Shown: one piece after another, positions 1-8,279 of the stretch
Position numbering within the stretch: the stretch's first letter is position 1
Layout of the letters: every line of letters starts with the position of its first letter
Assembly: GCA_050245975.1 (NCBI GenBank)
Contig: JBFWWW010000053.1
Span: 1-20,894, forward strand
DNA from: JBFWWW01 sp050245975
Lineage (GTDB): Bacteria; Pseudomonadota; Alphaproteobacteria; Rhizobiales; Hyphomicrobiaceae
DNA: 20,894 nt
Reading direction: 5' to 3'
Notes under the pieces: model-generated
The model's input: the letters and a program-made list of their open reading frames with translations, nothing else
The model's database searches: none
Told to the model about the DNA's origin: nothing
Program-made: the position numbers and the translations under genes

Positions 1-10
1 ACAATAAATC

Positions 11-30
11 CGATGGTGTGACGTCCATCG
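11..30. other. Short inverted repeat upstream of the molybdoenzyme gene
   Basis: Six-base arms CGATGG and CCATCG are separated by 8 nt and followed by TTT. It could be the end of a terminator for a gene left of the window, or an operator for the next gene. The stem is short and there is no long T-run, so the role is open. Confidence 0.25.
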
Positions 31-78
31 TTTGCTACCGTCGCCTGTATGTCCTCCGCAACAGGAAATCCTGCGCGA

Positions 79-1194
79 ATGTCTAACGACACCTTCAGCA
101 GCCGCTCCTCGCGCCCGTATACCGACGGCCTCTTCTCGCGCGAGGAAGTCCAACTCGCCAATCGCAATTCGGGTCTCCTCCTCGAAGCCTTGCGCCATGA
201 CGTGACGCCGGTCGGCCTGCATTACCTGCTCAATCACTTCGACGTCCCTTATGTTGCCTCCATGGACTGGCAGATCGCGGTCGGCGGCAAAGTCGCGCGT
301 CCGCGCGTACTGACGCTCCCCGATATCCTGCGCCTGCCGCAGCAGACCCTGCGCGTGACGCTGGAATGCGCCGGCAATGGCCGCGCCAACATCTCGCCGC
401 GCTATCAGAGCATGCCCTGGATGCTGGAGGCCGTCGGCACGGCGGAATGGACGGGGACGCCGCTCCGCCTCGTGCTCGAGGAGGCCGGACTGGCCGACGA
501 CGCCATCGAAGTCGTCTTCACGGGCGCAGATCGCGGCTTCGACCGCGGCTCGGAGCATGCCTTCGCCCGCAGCCTGACGCGCGACATCGCCCTTTCGGGC
601 GATGCATTGCTGGTGCACGCCATGAACGGCCTGCCGCTGGCGCCGCAGCACGGCTATCCGCTGCGGCTTGTCGTGCCGGGTTGGTACGGCATGGCCAGCG
701 TCAAGTGGCTGACACGCATCGATGCGGTGAGCGAGCCGTTCCGCGGCCATCAGCAGGTCGGCACCTACGTCTATCGGGAGCGTCCCGGCGGACCGGGCGT
801 TCCGGTCACGCATCTGCGCGTCCGCTCGCTCATGGCGCCGCCCGGCATCCCCGACTTCTATTCCCGTCGGCGTATGGTGGATGCGGGCCGCATTCCGCTC
901 ATGGGCCGTGCCTGGTCGGGAGATGGCGTGCCAGTTACCCGCGTGCAGGTGGGTATCGACGGCGTCTGGCATGATGCCGATCTCGACCCGCCCGCCGGCC
1001 GCTATGCCTGGCGCGGCTGGACGTTCGGTTGGGATGCCAGGCCCGGTACGTACGAGATCGCCTGCCGGGCCGAGGACGCCAATGGACAGGTGCAGCCGCT
1101 CGACGCCCGCTGGGACAACGGCGGCTTCGGCAACAATGCCGTCCAACGCGTGTCGGTGACCGTCCGTCCACCGTCGTCCGCACAAGGTGCGTGA
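79..1194 (+). CDS. Sulfite-oxidase-family molybdopterin oxidoreductase (haem-free)
   Basis: A 371-residue protein of the sulfite oxidase family. It has a molybdenum-cofactor domain at about residues 45-215 and a C-terminal Mo-co dimerisation (immunoglobulin-like) domain at about 230-360. The motif LECAGNGR holds the molybdenum-binding cysteine, Cys97 (codon 367-369), and W-Y-G-M-A-S-V-K-W-L matches the conserved late Moco-domain segment. There is no cytochrome b5 domain and no Sec or Tat signal peptide, so it is probably a cytoplasmic oxidase whose acceptor is unknown. I chose the ATG at 79 because GGAA precedes it; an in-frame ATG at 49 has no ribosome binding site. The zinc dehydrogenase follows on the same strand after 82 nt. 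Family members oxidise sulfite, but many bacterial ones have unknown substrates, so sulfite is not asserted here. Confidence 0.85.
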   Translation: MSNDTFSSRSSRPYTDGLFSREEVQLANRNSGLLLEALRHDVTPVGLHYLLNHFDVPYVASMDWQIAVGGKVARPRVLTLPDILRLPQQTLRVTLECAGNGRANISPRYQSMPWMLEAVGTAEWTGTPLRLVLEEAGLADDAIEVVFTGADRGFDRGSEHAFARSLTRDIALSGDALLVHAMNGLPLAPQHGYPLRLVVPGWYGMASVKWLTRIDAVSEPFRGHQQVGTYVYRERPGGPGVPVTHLRVRSLMAPPGIPDFYSRRRMVDAGRIPLMGRAWSGDGVPVTRVQVGIDGVWHDADLDPPAGRYAWRGWTFGWDARPGTYEIACRAEDANGQVQPLDARWDNGGFGNNAVQRVSVTVRPPSSAQGA

Positions 1195-1276
1195 CAACAC
1201 TAGCCCGGGTGGGCCAGCATGATCCTCCAATCAGCGGAGCGGCGCAGCGCGCCATCCGCACCGGAGGAGACCGTCC

Positions 1277-2374
1277 ATGCGCGCAGCCGTCCTGACCACC
1301 GTCAACAAACCTCTCGAAATTCTCGATCTCGATCAGGAAGGCCCGAAAGCCGGCGAGGTTCGTGTCCAGGTCAAGGCGGCCGGCGTATGCATGAGCGACT
1401 GGCACATCATGAACGGCGACTGGCCGCTGCCGCTGCCGATGGTGCTCGGCCACGAGGCTGCCGGCGTGGTCGTCGAGCTCGGTCCCGGCGTCACCAACGT
1501 CAAGAAGGGCGATCACGTCATCTTCTCGTTCCGCCCGCACTGCGGCACATGCCGCTACTGCTCGTCAGGCCGGACCGTGCTGTGCATCGGCCATAACGAC
1601 ACGCCGCGCTGGCTCATGCATGACGGCACCGCGCGCGTGCGCCTCAACGGCGAGCCCGTCAACCAGATGGCGCGCATCGGCACATTCTCGGAATACGTCG
1701 TCTGTCCTGCCGAGCAGGTGGTTACGGTTCGCAACGACCTGCCCTGGACGCATGCCGCCATCATCGGCTGCAGCGTCGCCACCGGCGTCGGCGCCGTCAT
1801 CCGGCATGCGCAGGTCGAGGCGGGTTCGTCCGTGCTTGTCGTCGGCTGCGGCGGTGTCGGCCTCAATGTCGTGCAGGGCGCCAAGCTTGCCGGCGCGCGC
1901 ACGATCATCGCCTGCGACCTCCTCGACAACAAGCTCGCCTACGCAAAGGCCTTCGGCGCAACCCACACGATCAATAGCAAGACGGAAGACGTCGTGAAGC
2001 GCGTGCGCGAGCTGACGAGCGGGCTTGGCGTGGAGTATGCCTTCGACGCCATCGGCACCGAGGCGACGACGCTGCAGATCGTCGACGCCATCGCCCCGGG
2101 TGGCCACGCCGTGATCGTCGGCATCCCGGCCGCGAGCGCGCGCGCTCCGGTCTCCCCGCTGCAGATCGTCTATGGCGAGAAGAAGATCACGGGCACCTAC
2201 TACGGCTCGATCCGCCCCACGGTCGACTTCGGCATGCTCGCCGACCTCGACATGGACAAGCGCATTAACCTCGATGATCTCATCAGCCGGACCTATTCAT
2301 TCGACCAGATCAACGAGGGCTTCGACCTCCTGCGCAAGGGATCGGTGGCCCGCGGGGTGATCGTCTTCAATTGA
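1277..2374 (+). CDS. Zinc-dependent alcohol dehydrogenase (MDR superfamily)
   Basis: A 365-residue medium-chain zinc dehydrogenase of the class III-like/NDMA-dependent branch, oxidising an alcohol with NAD(P). Candidate catalytic zinc ligands are Cys38, His59 with Glu60, and Cys165 (GCSVATG). Four structural zinc cysteines are present at 89, 92, 95 and 103 (CGTCRYC then C). The Rossmann fold shows VVGCGGVG at 188-195, with Asp214 at the end of the next strand, which favours NAD over NADP. GGAGGA lies 8 nt before the ATG. It sits between the molybdoenzyme and the peptide-type ABC genes on the same strand. A promoter of its own just before the ABC genes suggests that this gene ends the first transcription unit. 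The substrate is unknown. Confidence 0.9.
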   Translation: MRAAVLTTVNKPLEILDLDQEGPKAGEVRVQVKAAGVCMSDWHIMNGDWPLPLPMVLGHEAAGVVVELGPGVTNVKKGDHVIFSFRPHCGTCRYCSSGRTVLCIGHNDTPRWLMHDGTARVRLNGEPVNQMARIGTFSEYVVCPAEQVVTVRNDLPWTHAAIIGCSVATGVGAVIRHAQVEAGSSVLVVGCGGVGLNVVQGAKLAGARTIIACDLLDNKLAYAKAFGATHTINSKTEDVVKRVRELTSGLGVEYAFDAIGTEATTLQIVDAIAPGGHAVIVGIPAASARAPVSPLQIVYGEKKITGTYYGSIRPTVDFGMLADLDMDKRINLDDLISRTYSFDQINEGFDLLRKGSVARGVIVFN

Positions 2375-2409
2375 CACCATCGCCCGCGCCGCTCGCGATC
2401 ATTTGCCAA

Positions 2410-2431
2410 TGCGGCGGGCAACCGCGCCGCA
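2410..2431 (+). terminator. Weak GC hairpin after the alcohol dehydrogenase gene
   Basis: Arms TGCGGCG and CGCCGCA form a 7-bp stem with an 8-nt loop 35 nt after the stop codon. No T-run follows, so it is at best a weak or Rho-assisted terminator. Confidence 0.3.
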
Positions 2432-2471
2432 ATATCAGGCACATCCCGCCTCCCGCGGCGCGCCTTTGCCT

Positions 2472-2501
2472 TTGACACCGGGCGAGGCCCCGTTGTGTAA
2501 T
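2472..2501 (+). promoter_or_regulatory. Sigma70-type promoter for the family-5 ABC importer
   Basis: A perfect TTGACA at 2472-2477, an 18-nt spacer and TGTAAT at 2496-2501 (5 of 6 bases of the -10 consensus). The predicted start near 2508 gives a leader of about 57 nt before the binding-protein ATG. This is among the best promoter matches in the window. The rest of the 190-nt gap (2375-2564) holds only the weak hairpin. Confidence 0.6.
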
Positions 2502-2564
2502 TCTTGCGCATGCCGGCAGCCTGCCGCGCAGGAACCGGACAACATCGGTCAAAGGGAGTGGACG

Positions 2565-4142
2565 ATGAGGTATCTGCGTCGAAGCCTGACCGCGCTCATC
2601 GCGGTGGCTTGCATGGGGACGTTCGCCGTGTCCGCGCATGCCGAGAAGGTGTTGCGTGCCGTCATGCATTCGGATCTCAAGATCCTCGACCCCATCTGGA
2701 CGACCGCCTACATCGTCCGCAACCACGGCTACATGATCTACGACACGCTCTTCGCCACCGACGCGAACGGCGACGTCAAGCTGCAGATGCTCGAGAAGCA
2801 CGACGTCTCGCCGGACAATCTCGTGCACACGTTCACGCTTCGCGACGGCCTGCTCTGGCATGACGGCCAGCCGGTGACATCGGAAGACTGCATCGCCTCC
2901 ATCAAGCGCTGGGGCGCCAAGGATGCGACCGGTCAGAAGCTCATGAGCTTCGTGAAGAGCCTGGAGGCGAAGGACGCCAAGACCTTCGTCATGACCCTCA
3001 AGGAACCGACCGGTCTTGTCGTAATCGGCCTCGGGAAGCCTTCATCCAACGTGCCGTTCATGATGCCGAAGCGCGTCGCCGAGACGGACCCCAACACGCA
3101 GATTTCCGACTTCACCGGATCCGGACCGTTCGTCTTCAAGAAGGATGAGTGGAAGCCCGGCGACAAAACCGTCTACATCAAGTTCGACAAATACAAACCG
3201 CGTGATGAACCCGCTTCCGGCCTTGCCGGCGGCAAGATGGTGAAGGTCGATCGGGTCGAGTGGCGTGCCATCTCGGACCACCAGCAGGCGGTGAACGCGC
3301 TCCTGGCCGGCGAGATCGACTTCATCGAAGCTCCGCCGCATGACCTGCTGCCGCTGGTGAAAGCGGACTCGAACGTCAAGCTGTACGACTGGAACGTTCT
3401 CGGCAACCAGTTCACCTTCCGACCGAACTGGCTGCACAAGCCCTTCGACAATCCGAAGGTCCGCCAGGCACTCCTCTATGCCTTCAATCAGGAAGACTTC
3501 CTGAAGGCGGTGGTCGGCGATCCCGAATACTACAAGGTCTGCAAGTCCTACTTCATCTGCGGGACCGCCCTGTATTCGGAAAAGGGCATGGACGGCCTTC
3601 TCGACTCCAACTTCAAGAAGGCCCAGGAGCTGCTGAAGGAAGCCGGCTACGACGGCACGCCCATCGTCCTGATGCACTCCACCGACCTGCAGATCCTCAC
3701 CAACCTGGCGCCCGTCGCCAAGTCGCTCATGGAGAAGGCGGGCTTCAAGGTCGACATGCAGTCGATGGACTGGCAGACGGTCGTTGCACGTCGCGCCAAG
3801 AAGGACCCGCCGAACGCCGGCGGCTGGCATGCGTTCATGACCTCGTGGGTCTCTGCCGATGTGCTGAACCCCGTTTTCGCCGCCTTCTTCAACTCGTCTT
3901 GCGACAAGGCGCTCTTCGGCTGGCCCTGTGATCCCGAGATGGAGAAGCTGCGCGACCAGTTTGCCCGCGAGACCGATCCGACCAAGCAGAAAGCCATCGC
4001 CGAGGCGGTCCAGGTGCGCGCGACGCAGATGGTCCCGCACATTCCTCTCGGGCAGTGGTATCTGCCGGCGGCCATGCGCAAGAATGTCAACGGCATGGTC
4101 AAGGCGCCCGCTCCGGTATTCTGGAACGTATCGCTCGACTGA
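2565..4142 (+). CDS. ABC transporter substrate-binding protein, family 5 (peptide/nickel type)
   Basis: A 525-residue periplasmic binding protein of SBP family 5 (DppA/OppA/NikA fold). The start is the ATG at 2565, with AAGGGAG 6 nt upstream; the open frame extends further left without a ribosome site. Residues 1-26 form a Sec signal peptide: basic MRYLRR, a hydrophobic core, and likely cleavage after AHA. Family hallmarks follow: a DP(x)WTT-type start of the mature domain, HTFTLRDGLLWHDGQPVTSED, TGSGPFVF, and DNPKVRQALLYAFNQED. It delivers ligand to the two permeases downstream. The ligand cannot be read from sequence; members bind oligopeptides, opines, glutathione, nickel or other solutes. 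There are cysteine pairs near Cys325/Cys332 and Cys446/Cys453 that could form disulfides. Confidence 0.93.
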   Translation: MRYLRRSLTALIAVACMGTFAVSAHAEKVLRAVMHSDLKILDPIWTTAYIVRNHGYMIYDTLFATDANGDVKLQMLEKHDVSPDNLVHTFTLRDGLLWHDGQPVTSEDCIASIKRWGAKDATGQKLMSFVKSLEAKDAKTFVMTLKEPTGLVVIGLGKPSSNVPFMMPKRVAETDPNTQISDFTGSGPFVFKKDEWKPGDKTVYIKFDKYKPRDEPASGLAGGKMVKVDRVEWRAISDHQQAVNALLAGEIDFIEAPPHDLLPLVKADSNVKLYDWNVLGNQFTFRPNWLHKPFDNPKVRQALLYAFNQEDFLKAVVGDPEYYKVCKSYFICGTALYSEKGMDGLLDSNFKKAQELLKEAGYDGTPIVLMHSTDLQILTNLAPVAKSLMEKAGFKVDMQSMDWQTVVARRAKKDPPNAGGWHAFMTSWVSADVLNPVFAAFFNSSCDKALFGWPCDPEMEKLRDQFARETDPTKQKAIAEAVQVRATQMVPHIPLGQWYLPAAMRKNVNGMVKAPAPVFWNVSLD

Positions 4143-4150
4143 GTTGGTCG

Positions 4151-4180
4151 GGCTGCCGGGTGCATCGACACCCGGCAGCC
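4151..4180 (+). other. Perfect intercistronic hairpin after the binding-protein gene
   Basis: GGCTGCCGGGTG (4151-4162) pairs perfectly with CACCCGGCAGCC (4169-4180) around a 6-nt loop CATCGA. It starts 8 nt after the binding-protein stop and ends 26 nt before the permease start. No T-run follows, so partial attenuation or protection of the upstream mRNA from 3' exonucleases is more likely than full termination. Confidence 0.75.
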
Positions 4181-4206
4181 AGCATCCCCAAGCAGATCGG
4201 CGCTCA

Positions 4207-5148
4207 ATGTTCTTCTACATCTTGCGCAGACTCGCGGCGACGATCCCGGTGATGCTGATCGTCGCCGTACTCGTCTTTTTGATGCTGCGCCTGACGCCGT
4301 CCGACCCCGCCGCCATCATCGCCGGCGACTACGCCAACGCCCAGCAGATCGCCGAGATCAGGACCAGGTTGGGCCTCGATCAGCCGATCCACACACAGTT
4401 CGCTATCTGGATCACGAAGGCCCTGCATGGCGATTTCGGCGAGTCGTTCTTCTTCAAGAAACAGGTCGTCGATCTGATCGCCGACCGTCTCGAGCCGACC
4501 CTGTCGCTCGCCCTCGTCACCATCATCCTTGCCGTCGTCATTGCCGTGCCGCTCGGCGTCCTGGCCGCCTACAAGCAGGGAACCTGGATCGACCGGGTCG
4601 TGATGGGGTTTTCGGTCCTGGGCTTCTCGGTGCCCGTTTTCGTTGTCGGATACCTGCTCATCTACGTCTTCGCCATCCACCTCAACTGGCTGCCGGTGCA
4701 GGGTTACCAGGGCCTGTCGCGCGGCTTCGGCGGGTGGCTTCAGCGCCTCATTCTTCCCGCGCTGACGCTGTCGGTGATCTACATTGCGCTCATTGCGCGC
4801 ATCACGCGCACCAGCGTTCTCGAGGTCCTCAACGAGGACTACATCCGCACTGCCCGCGCAAAGGGGCAGACCGAACTCAAGGTCCTCGTCCGCCACGCCC
4901 TCGCCAATGCGGCGGTGCCCATTGTGACCGTCATCGGCCTCGGCATCGCCCTGCTGATCGGCGGCGTGGTCGTGACGGAATCGGTTTTCACCATTCCCGG
5001 TCTTGGCCGCCTGACGGTCGATGCCGTTCTCGCCCGTGACTATCCGACGATACAGGCCGTCATTCTCCTGTTCTCGCTGGTCTACGTTCTCATCAACCTA
5101 GCCGTCGATATCACCTACACCTTCCTCGATCCGAGGATCCGCTATTGA
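4207..5148 (+). CDS. ABC transporter permease, DppB-type
   Basis: A 313-residue inner-membrane permease of the DppB/OppB/NikB type. About six membrane segments lie near residues 10-28, 100-121, 135-157, 181-198, 238-258 and 283-303. The cytoplasmic EAA loop that docks on the ATPase is ...NEDYIRTARAKGQTELKVL..., about residues 209-226. The start MFFYILRR is the classic N terminus of this family, which fixes the ATG at 4207 even though the Shine-Dalgarno is poor; a longer in-frame extension to 3928 would overlap the binding-protein gene and is rejected. Its stop overlaps the start of the next permease by 4 nt, so the two are probably translationally coupled. Confidence 0.93.
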   Translation: MFFYILRRLAATIPVMLIVAVLVFLMLRLTPSDPAAIIAGDYANAQQIAEIRTRLGLDQPIHTQFAIWITKALHGDFGESFFFKKQVVDLIADRLEPTLSLALVTIILAVVIAVPLGVLAAYKQGTWIDRVVMGFSVLGFSVPVFVVGYLLIYVFAIHLNWLPVQGYQGLSRGFGGWLQRLILPALTLSVIYIALIARITRTSVLEVLNEDYIRTARAKGQTELKVLVRHALANAAVPIVTVIGLGIALLIGGVVVTESVFTIPGLGRLTVDAVLARDYPTIQAVILLFSLVYVLINLAVDITYTFLDPRIRY

Positions 5149-6074
5149 GCATTGAAGCGCTGCCCGCCGAGAGCACCGAAACGGAACCGGCAGTGCGCCG
5201 TCCCGGCACGCTGCGCACGCTGGCTCGCAATCCCGGCGTTCTGATCGGTGCCGGGATTGTCGCCCTTCTGACGATCATCGCCATCCTTGCGCCCTTCCTC
5301 GGCACAATTGATCCAGCCGCCATCGACCCCGTCTATCGCAACAAGAAGCCCGGCATCGAGCGCACGATACGCGCCGACGACGGCACCCAATCCCGCTTCG
5401 TCTACCGCTTCGGTACCGATTCGCTCGGCCGCGACATCTACAGCCGCGTCATCTACGGCACGCGCGTCTCCCTGATCGTCGGCGTGACGGTGGCCGCAGT
5501 CAGCATTGCCATGGGCCTCTTCATCGGCCTCATTGCGGGATACATCCGCTGGCTCGACGGCTTCATCATGCGGATCATGGACGGGCTCATGGCCATACCG
5601 GCCATTCTGCTTGCGATGGGCGTCGTATCCCTGTCGCGCGCCGGCTTGCTTGCGGTGATCATTGCCATCGTCGTGCCGGAGGTGCCGCGCGTGGTGCGGC
5701 TCGTGCGCGCCGTAGTGCTGTCCATCAGGGAGGAGCCCTACGTCGAGGCCGCCATCACGGTCGGGACGCCGACGCCGTTGCTGCTCGTTCGCCACGTTCT
5801 GCCGAATACCATCGCGCCCCTGATCGTCCAGGGCACATTCATCTGCGCATCCGCGATCCTCGTCGAGGCGATCCTTTCGTTTCTCGGCATCGGCATCCCG
5901 CCGGAGACACCGACCTGGGGAAACATCATGGCCGAAGGCCGGTCGCTCTTCCGCATCTACCCGCACAACATCCTCTATCCCGGCGTGTTCCTCGCGCTCG
6001 CAGTGCTCGCCATCAACATGCTGGGGGATGGATTGCGCGATACGCTCGACCCCCGCTTCGCCAAGAGGGTGTAG
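5145..6074 (+). CDS. ABC transporter permease, DppC-type
   Basis: A 309-residue partner permease of the DppC/OppC type. The first membrane span is at about 29-51, followed by the periplasmic hallmark FGTDSLGRDIYSRVIYGTR (89-107) and further spans. The EAA loop is EEPYVEAAITVGTPTPLLLVRH at about 196-217, slightly divergent where relatives usually read AARALGAS. Translation starts at a TTG (5145) that overlaps the previous stop (TTGA), with GAGG 8 nt upstream. The first in-frame ATG lies inside the membrane domain and cannot be the start. It forms the heterodimeric channel with the preceding gene. Confidence 0.93.
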   Translation: MSIEALPAESTETEPAVRRPGTLRTLARNPGVLIGAGIVALLTIIAILAPFLGTIDPAAIDPVYRNKKPGIERTIRADDGTQSRFVYRFGTDSLGRDIYSRVIYGTRVSLIVGVTVAAVSIAMGLFIGLIAGYIRWLDGFIMRIMDGLMAIPAILLAMGVVSLSRAGLLAVIIAIVVPEVPRVVRLVRAVVLSIREEPYVEAAITVGTPTPLLLVRHVLPNTIAPLIVQGTFICASAILVEAILSFLGIGIPPETPTWGNIMAEGRSLFRIYPHNILYPGVFLALAVLAINMLGDGLRDTLDPRFAKRV

Positions 6075-6077
6075 GCC

Positions 6078-7721
6078 GTGAGCAAGCCCGAGCGCTCGAC
6101 CGACGCCACGACGGTTCTCGCTATTTCGGGCCTGACCGTGGCCCTGCCCTCGGGTGGCGACCGGAAGAACGCCATCGAGAACATCTCGTTCAGCGTCAAC
6201 GCCGGCGAGATCGTCTGCGTCGTCGGCGAGTCCGGCTCGGGCAAGTCTGTCACGGCCCAGACCGTCATGGGGCTTCTGCCACGCCGCGATCTCCGTCCGA
6301 GCGCCGGCGAAGTGCTTCTTGAAGGGAACGACGTGCTGAAGGCCAGCGACGCGCAACTGCGCGATCTGCGCGGCACACGTATGGCCATGATCTTTCAGGA
6401 GCCCATGACGGCACTCAATCCGGTCATGACCGTGGGCGAGCAGATCGGCGAGGTGCTCGAAATCCACACCCGCCTTTCCCCCTCTGAGCGCCGCAAGCGC
6501 GTACTCGAAATGATGCGGCTGGTGCGCCTGCCGGATGCCGACCGCATGATCGACGTCTACCCGCACCAGCTGTCCGGCGGCCAGCGCCAGCGCATCATGA
6601 TCGCGGCGGCGCTGGTGCTCGATCCCGCCCTGTTGATTGCCGACGAGCCGACGACCGCGCTCGACGTGACGACGCAGGCGCAGATCCTGCGCCTCATCCG
6701 CGAGATGCAGGAACGGCGCGGCACAGGCGTCCTGTTCATCACGCACGATTTCGGCGTCGTGTCCGAGATCGCCGACCGCGTCGTCGTGATGCAACGCGGC
6801 CGGATCGTCGAGCAGGGGACGCGCGCAGAAGTGCTCGACAACCCGCGCGAGGCCTATACGCGCATGCTCATCGCCGCCGTGCCGAGCCTGCAGCCGCCGC
6901 CGCGCCAGCCGGTGAAGGGGCCTGTCACCTTGTCCACCGCCGGCCTCACCAAGACCTATGGCGCGCGCACCTTGTTTGGAGGCGGCCGCGTCGTCCGCGC
7001 TGCCCACGAGGTATCGATCGAGGTCCGGCGCGGCGAGACGCTCGGCATCGTCGGCGAATCCGGTTCGGGAAAGTCCACCGTCGCCCGCTGCATCGCGCGG
7101 CTCGTCGAACCCACCAGCGGCCGCGTCGATGTCGACGGCATCGACATCGCTCACCTCGGACAACACGCGTTGCGTCCCTATCGCCGCAGCGTCCAGATCG
7201 TGTTCCAGGACCCGTACAGATCGCTCAATCCCCGCCGGCGCGTCGGCGACTCGATCATCGAGGGGCCGGTGAATTTCGGCCTCGCCCGTCCCGAGGCATT
7301 GGCGCGGGCCCGCGAGCTGATGGCGCTGGTCGGCCTTTCGCCCGACGCGCTCGATCGCTTTCCGCACCAGTTTTCCGGCGGCCAGCGCCAGCGCCTATGC
7401 ATCGCGCGCGCGCTCGCGATGCAGCCGGTGCTTCTGATCGGCGACGAGCCGGTATCGGCACTCGACGTGTCCGTGCAGGCGCAGGTCCTCAAGCTGCTCG
7501 ACGACGTGCGCAAGCGCTTCGACCTCGCCATGCTGTTCATAACCCACGATCTGAGAGTGGCCGCTCAGATCTGCGATCGCATCGCGGTGATGAAGGATGG
7601 CGAGATTGTCGAGCACGGGTCGACCGCGGCCGTGTTCGCCCAACCGAAGCATCCCTACACCAAAGCGTTGTTTGAGGCGGCGCCCGGCCGAACGTTCGGG
7701 ACGCGAAGCGCCGTCGCCTGA
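6078..7721 (+). CDS. Double ABC ATPase, DppD-DppF fusion type
   Basis: A 547-residue protein with two complete nucleotide-binding domains, powering the permease pair. Domain 1 has Walker A GESGSGKS (50-57), Q-loop Gln107, signature LSGGQ (165-169), Walker B LLIADE (185-190) and His223. Domain 2 has Walker A GESGSGKST (326-334), Q-loop Gln377, signature FSGGQ (432-436), Walker B LLIGDE (452-457) and the THDLR switch histidine. Each half ends with the oligopeptide-ATPase tail (NPREAYT..., QPKHPYTKAL). The start is GTG at 6078, 3 nt after the permease stop, with AAGAGGG upstream. A single fused ATPase is common in alphaproteobacterial relatives such as GsiA/YejF-type proteins. Confidence 0.94.
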   Translation: MSKPERSTDATTVLAISGLTVALPSGGDRKNAIENISFSVNAGEIVCVVGESGSGKSVTAQTVMGLLPRRDLRPSAGEVLLEGNDVLKASDAQLRDLRGTRMAMIFQEPMTALNPVMTVGEQIGEVLEIHTRLSPSERRKRVLEMMRLVRLPDADRMIDVYPHQLSGGQRQRIMIAAALVLDPALLIADEPTTALDVTTQAQILRLIREMQERRGTGVLFITHDFGVVSEIADRVVVMQRGRIVEQGTRAEVLDNPREAYTRMLIAAVPSLQPPPRQPVKGPVTLSTAGLTKTYGARTLFGGGRVVRAAHEVSIEVRRGETLGIVGESGSGKSTVARCIARLVEPTSGRVDVDGIDIAHLGQHALRPYRRSVQIVFQDPYRSLNPRRRVGDSIIEGPVNFGLARPEALARARELMALVGLSPDALDRFPHQFSGGQRQRLCIARALAMQPVLLIGDEPVSALDVSVQAQVLKLLDDVRKRFDLAMLFITHDLRVAAQICDRIAVMKDGEIVEHGSTAAVFAQPKHPYTKALFEAAPGRTFGTRSAVA

Positions 7722-7741
7722 CGGACTATCCAGAGAAATCG

Positions 7742-8113
7742 TCAGAGAGGCTCGATCAGCTCGATCCGGTTGCCGAACGGGTCGTTGACGTGCAGTCGTA
7801 ACAGGCCGTCCAGCGGCGTATCCCGCTGCAATGGGCACCCGGCCGCGGCAAGCCGCCGCTCGAGCTCCGCAAGTCCCCGCACGATGAACGCCGGATGCGC
7901 CTTTCCGGCCGGGACAAAATTCGGATCGACCCCGAGATGGACCTTGAGTGAGCCGGACTCGAACCATGCTCCGCCACGGCCCGCGAGTTCGGCTGGCTTG
8001 GGCACCTCGGACAGCCCCAGAAGGCCGGCGTAGAAACTCCGCGCCTCCTCCTCCCGTCCGCGCGGCATGGCAAGCTGCACGTGGTCGATAGCCACAAGTG
8101 CCGGTTCGGTCAT
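7742..8113 (-). CDS. Glyoxalase/VOC-family protein
   Basis: A 123-residue single-module vicinal-oxygen-chelate protein. IDHVQLAMPRG (9-19) is the first strand with candidate metal ligand His11, HPAFIV carries His73, and LHVNDPFGNRIELIEP (107-122) is the classic C-terminal motif with candidate ligand Glu118. Metal-dependent lyase, isomerase or dioxygenase activity is possible, and so is a binding/resistance role; the substrate is unknown. The ATG at 8113 has an excellent AGGAGG 7-8 nt upstream, whereas the longer frame from 8185 has none. The gene converges on the ABC ATPase with a 20-nt gap and diverges from the GntR gene, sharing its operator-containing intergenic region. Confidence 0.85.
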   Translation of the reverse strand: MTEPALVAIDHVQLAMPRGREEEARSFYAGLLGLSEVPKPAELAGRGGAWFESGSLKVHLGVDPNFVPAGKAHPAFIVRGLAELERRLAAAGCPLQRDTPLDGLLRLHVNDPFGNRIELIEPL

Positions 8114-8186
8114 GGCGTTGCCTCCTGGCCAAGAAATCTTGGAGGAATGGAGCGCTTGACACACCCATGAAGCCACTGTCAACATC

Positions 8187-8205
8187 TGGTCAATTGGTCA
8201 GACCA
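8187..8205. promoter_or_regulatory. Putative FCD-GntR operator, TGGTCAATTGGTCAGACCA
   Basis: A perfect odd palindrome TGGTC-A-GACCA lies at 8195-8205, and an extra direct TGGTCA half-site lies 8 bp to the left at 8187-8192. FadR/FCD-type GntR proteins are known to bind TGGTNNNACCA-like sites. It lies in the 166-nt divergent gap between the VOC gene and the GntR gene. TTGACA occurs on both strands nearby (8156-8161 + and 8177-8182 -), but neither is followed by a good -10 box. If the plus copy is used, the palindrome would sit at about the transcription start of gntR, consistent with autorepression. Confidence 0.6.
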
Positions 8206-8279
8206 TGAGTCAGGCCTAGTCGGGGAAGCCAGCGCATCAAGACGTTGCGCCCCGCGAGGAAACGCTTGGGAGTGCGTTT

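Noticed and set aside
2403..2564. Upstream extension of the family-5 binding-protein frame
   Set aside because: It would place 54 residues before the signal peptide and cover the -35/-10 promoter; the ATG at 2565 has a proper ribosome site.
5142..7367. Long minus-strand open frame (741 codons) across the DppC permease and ATPase genes
   Set aside because: It lies antisense to two clear ABC genes, has low-complexity Asp/Arg/His/Ala-rich composition typical of GC-rich antisense frames, and shows no domain.
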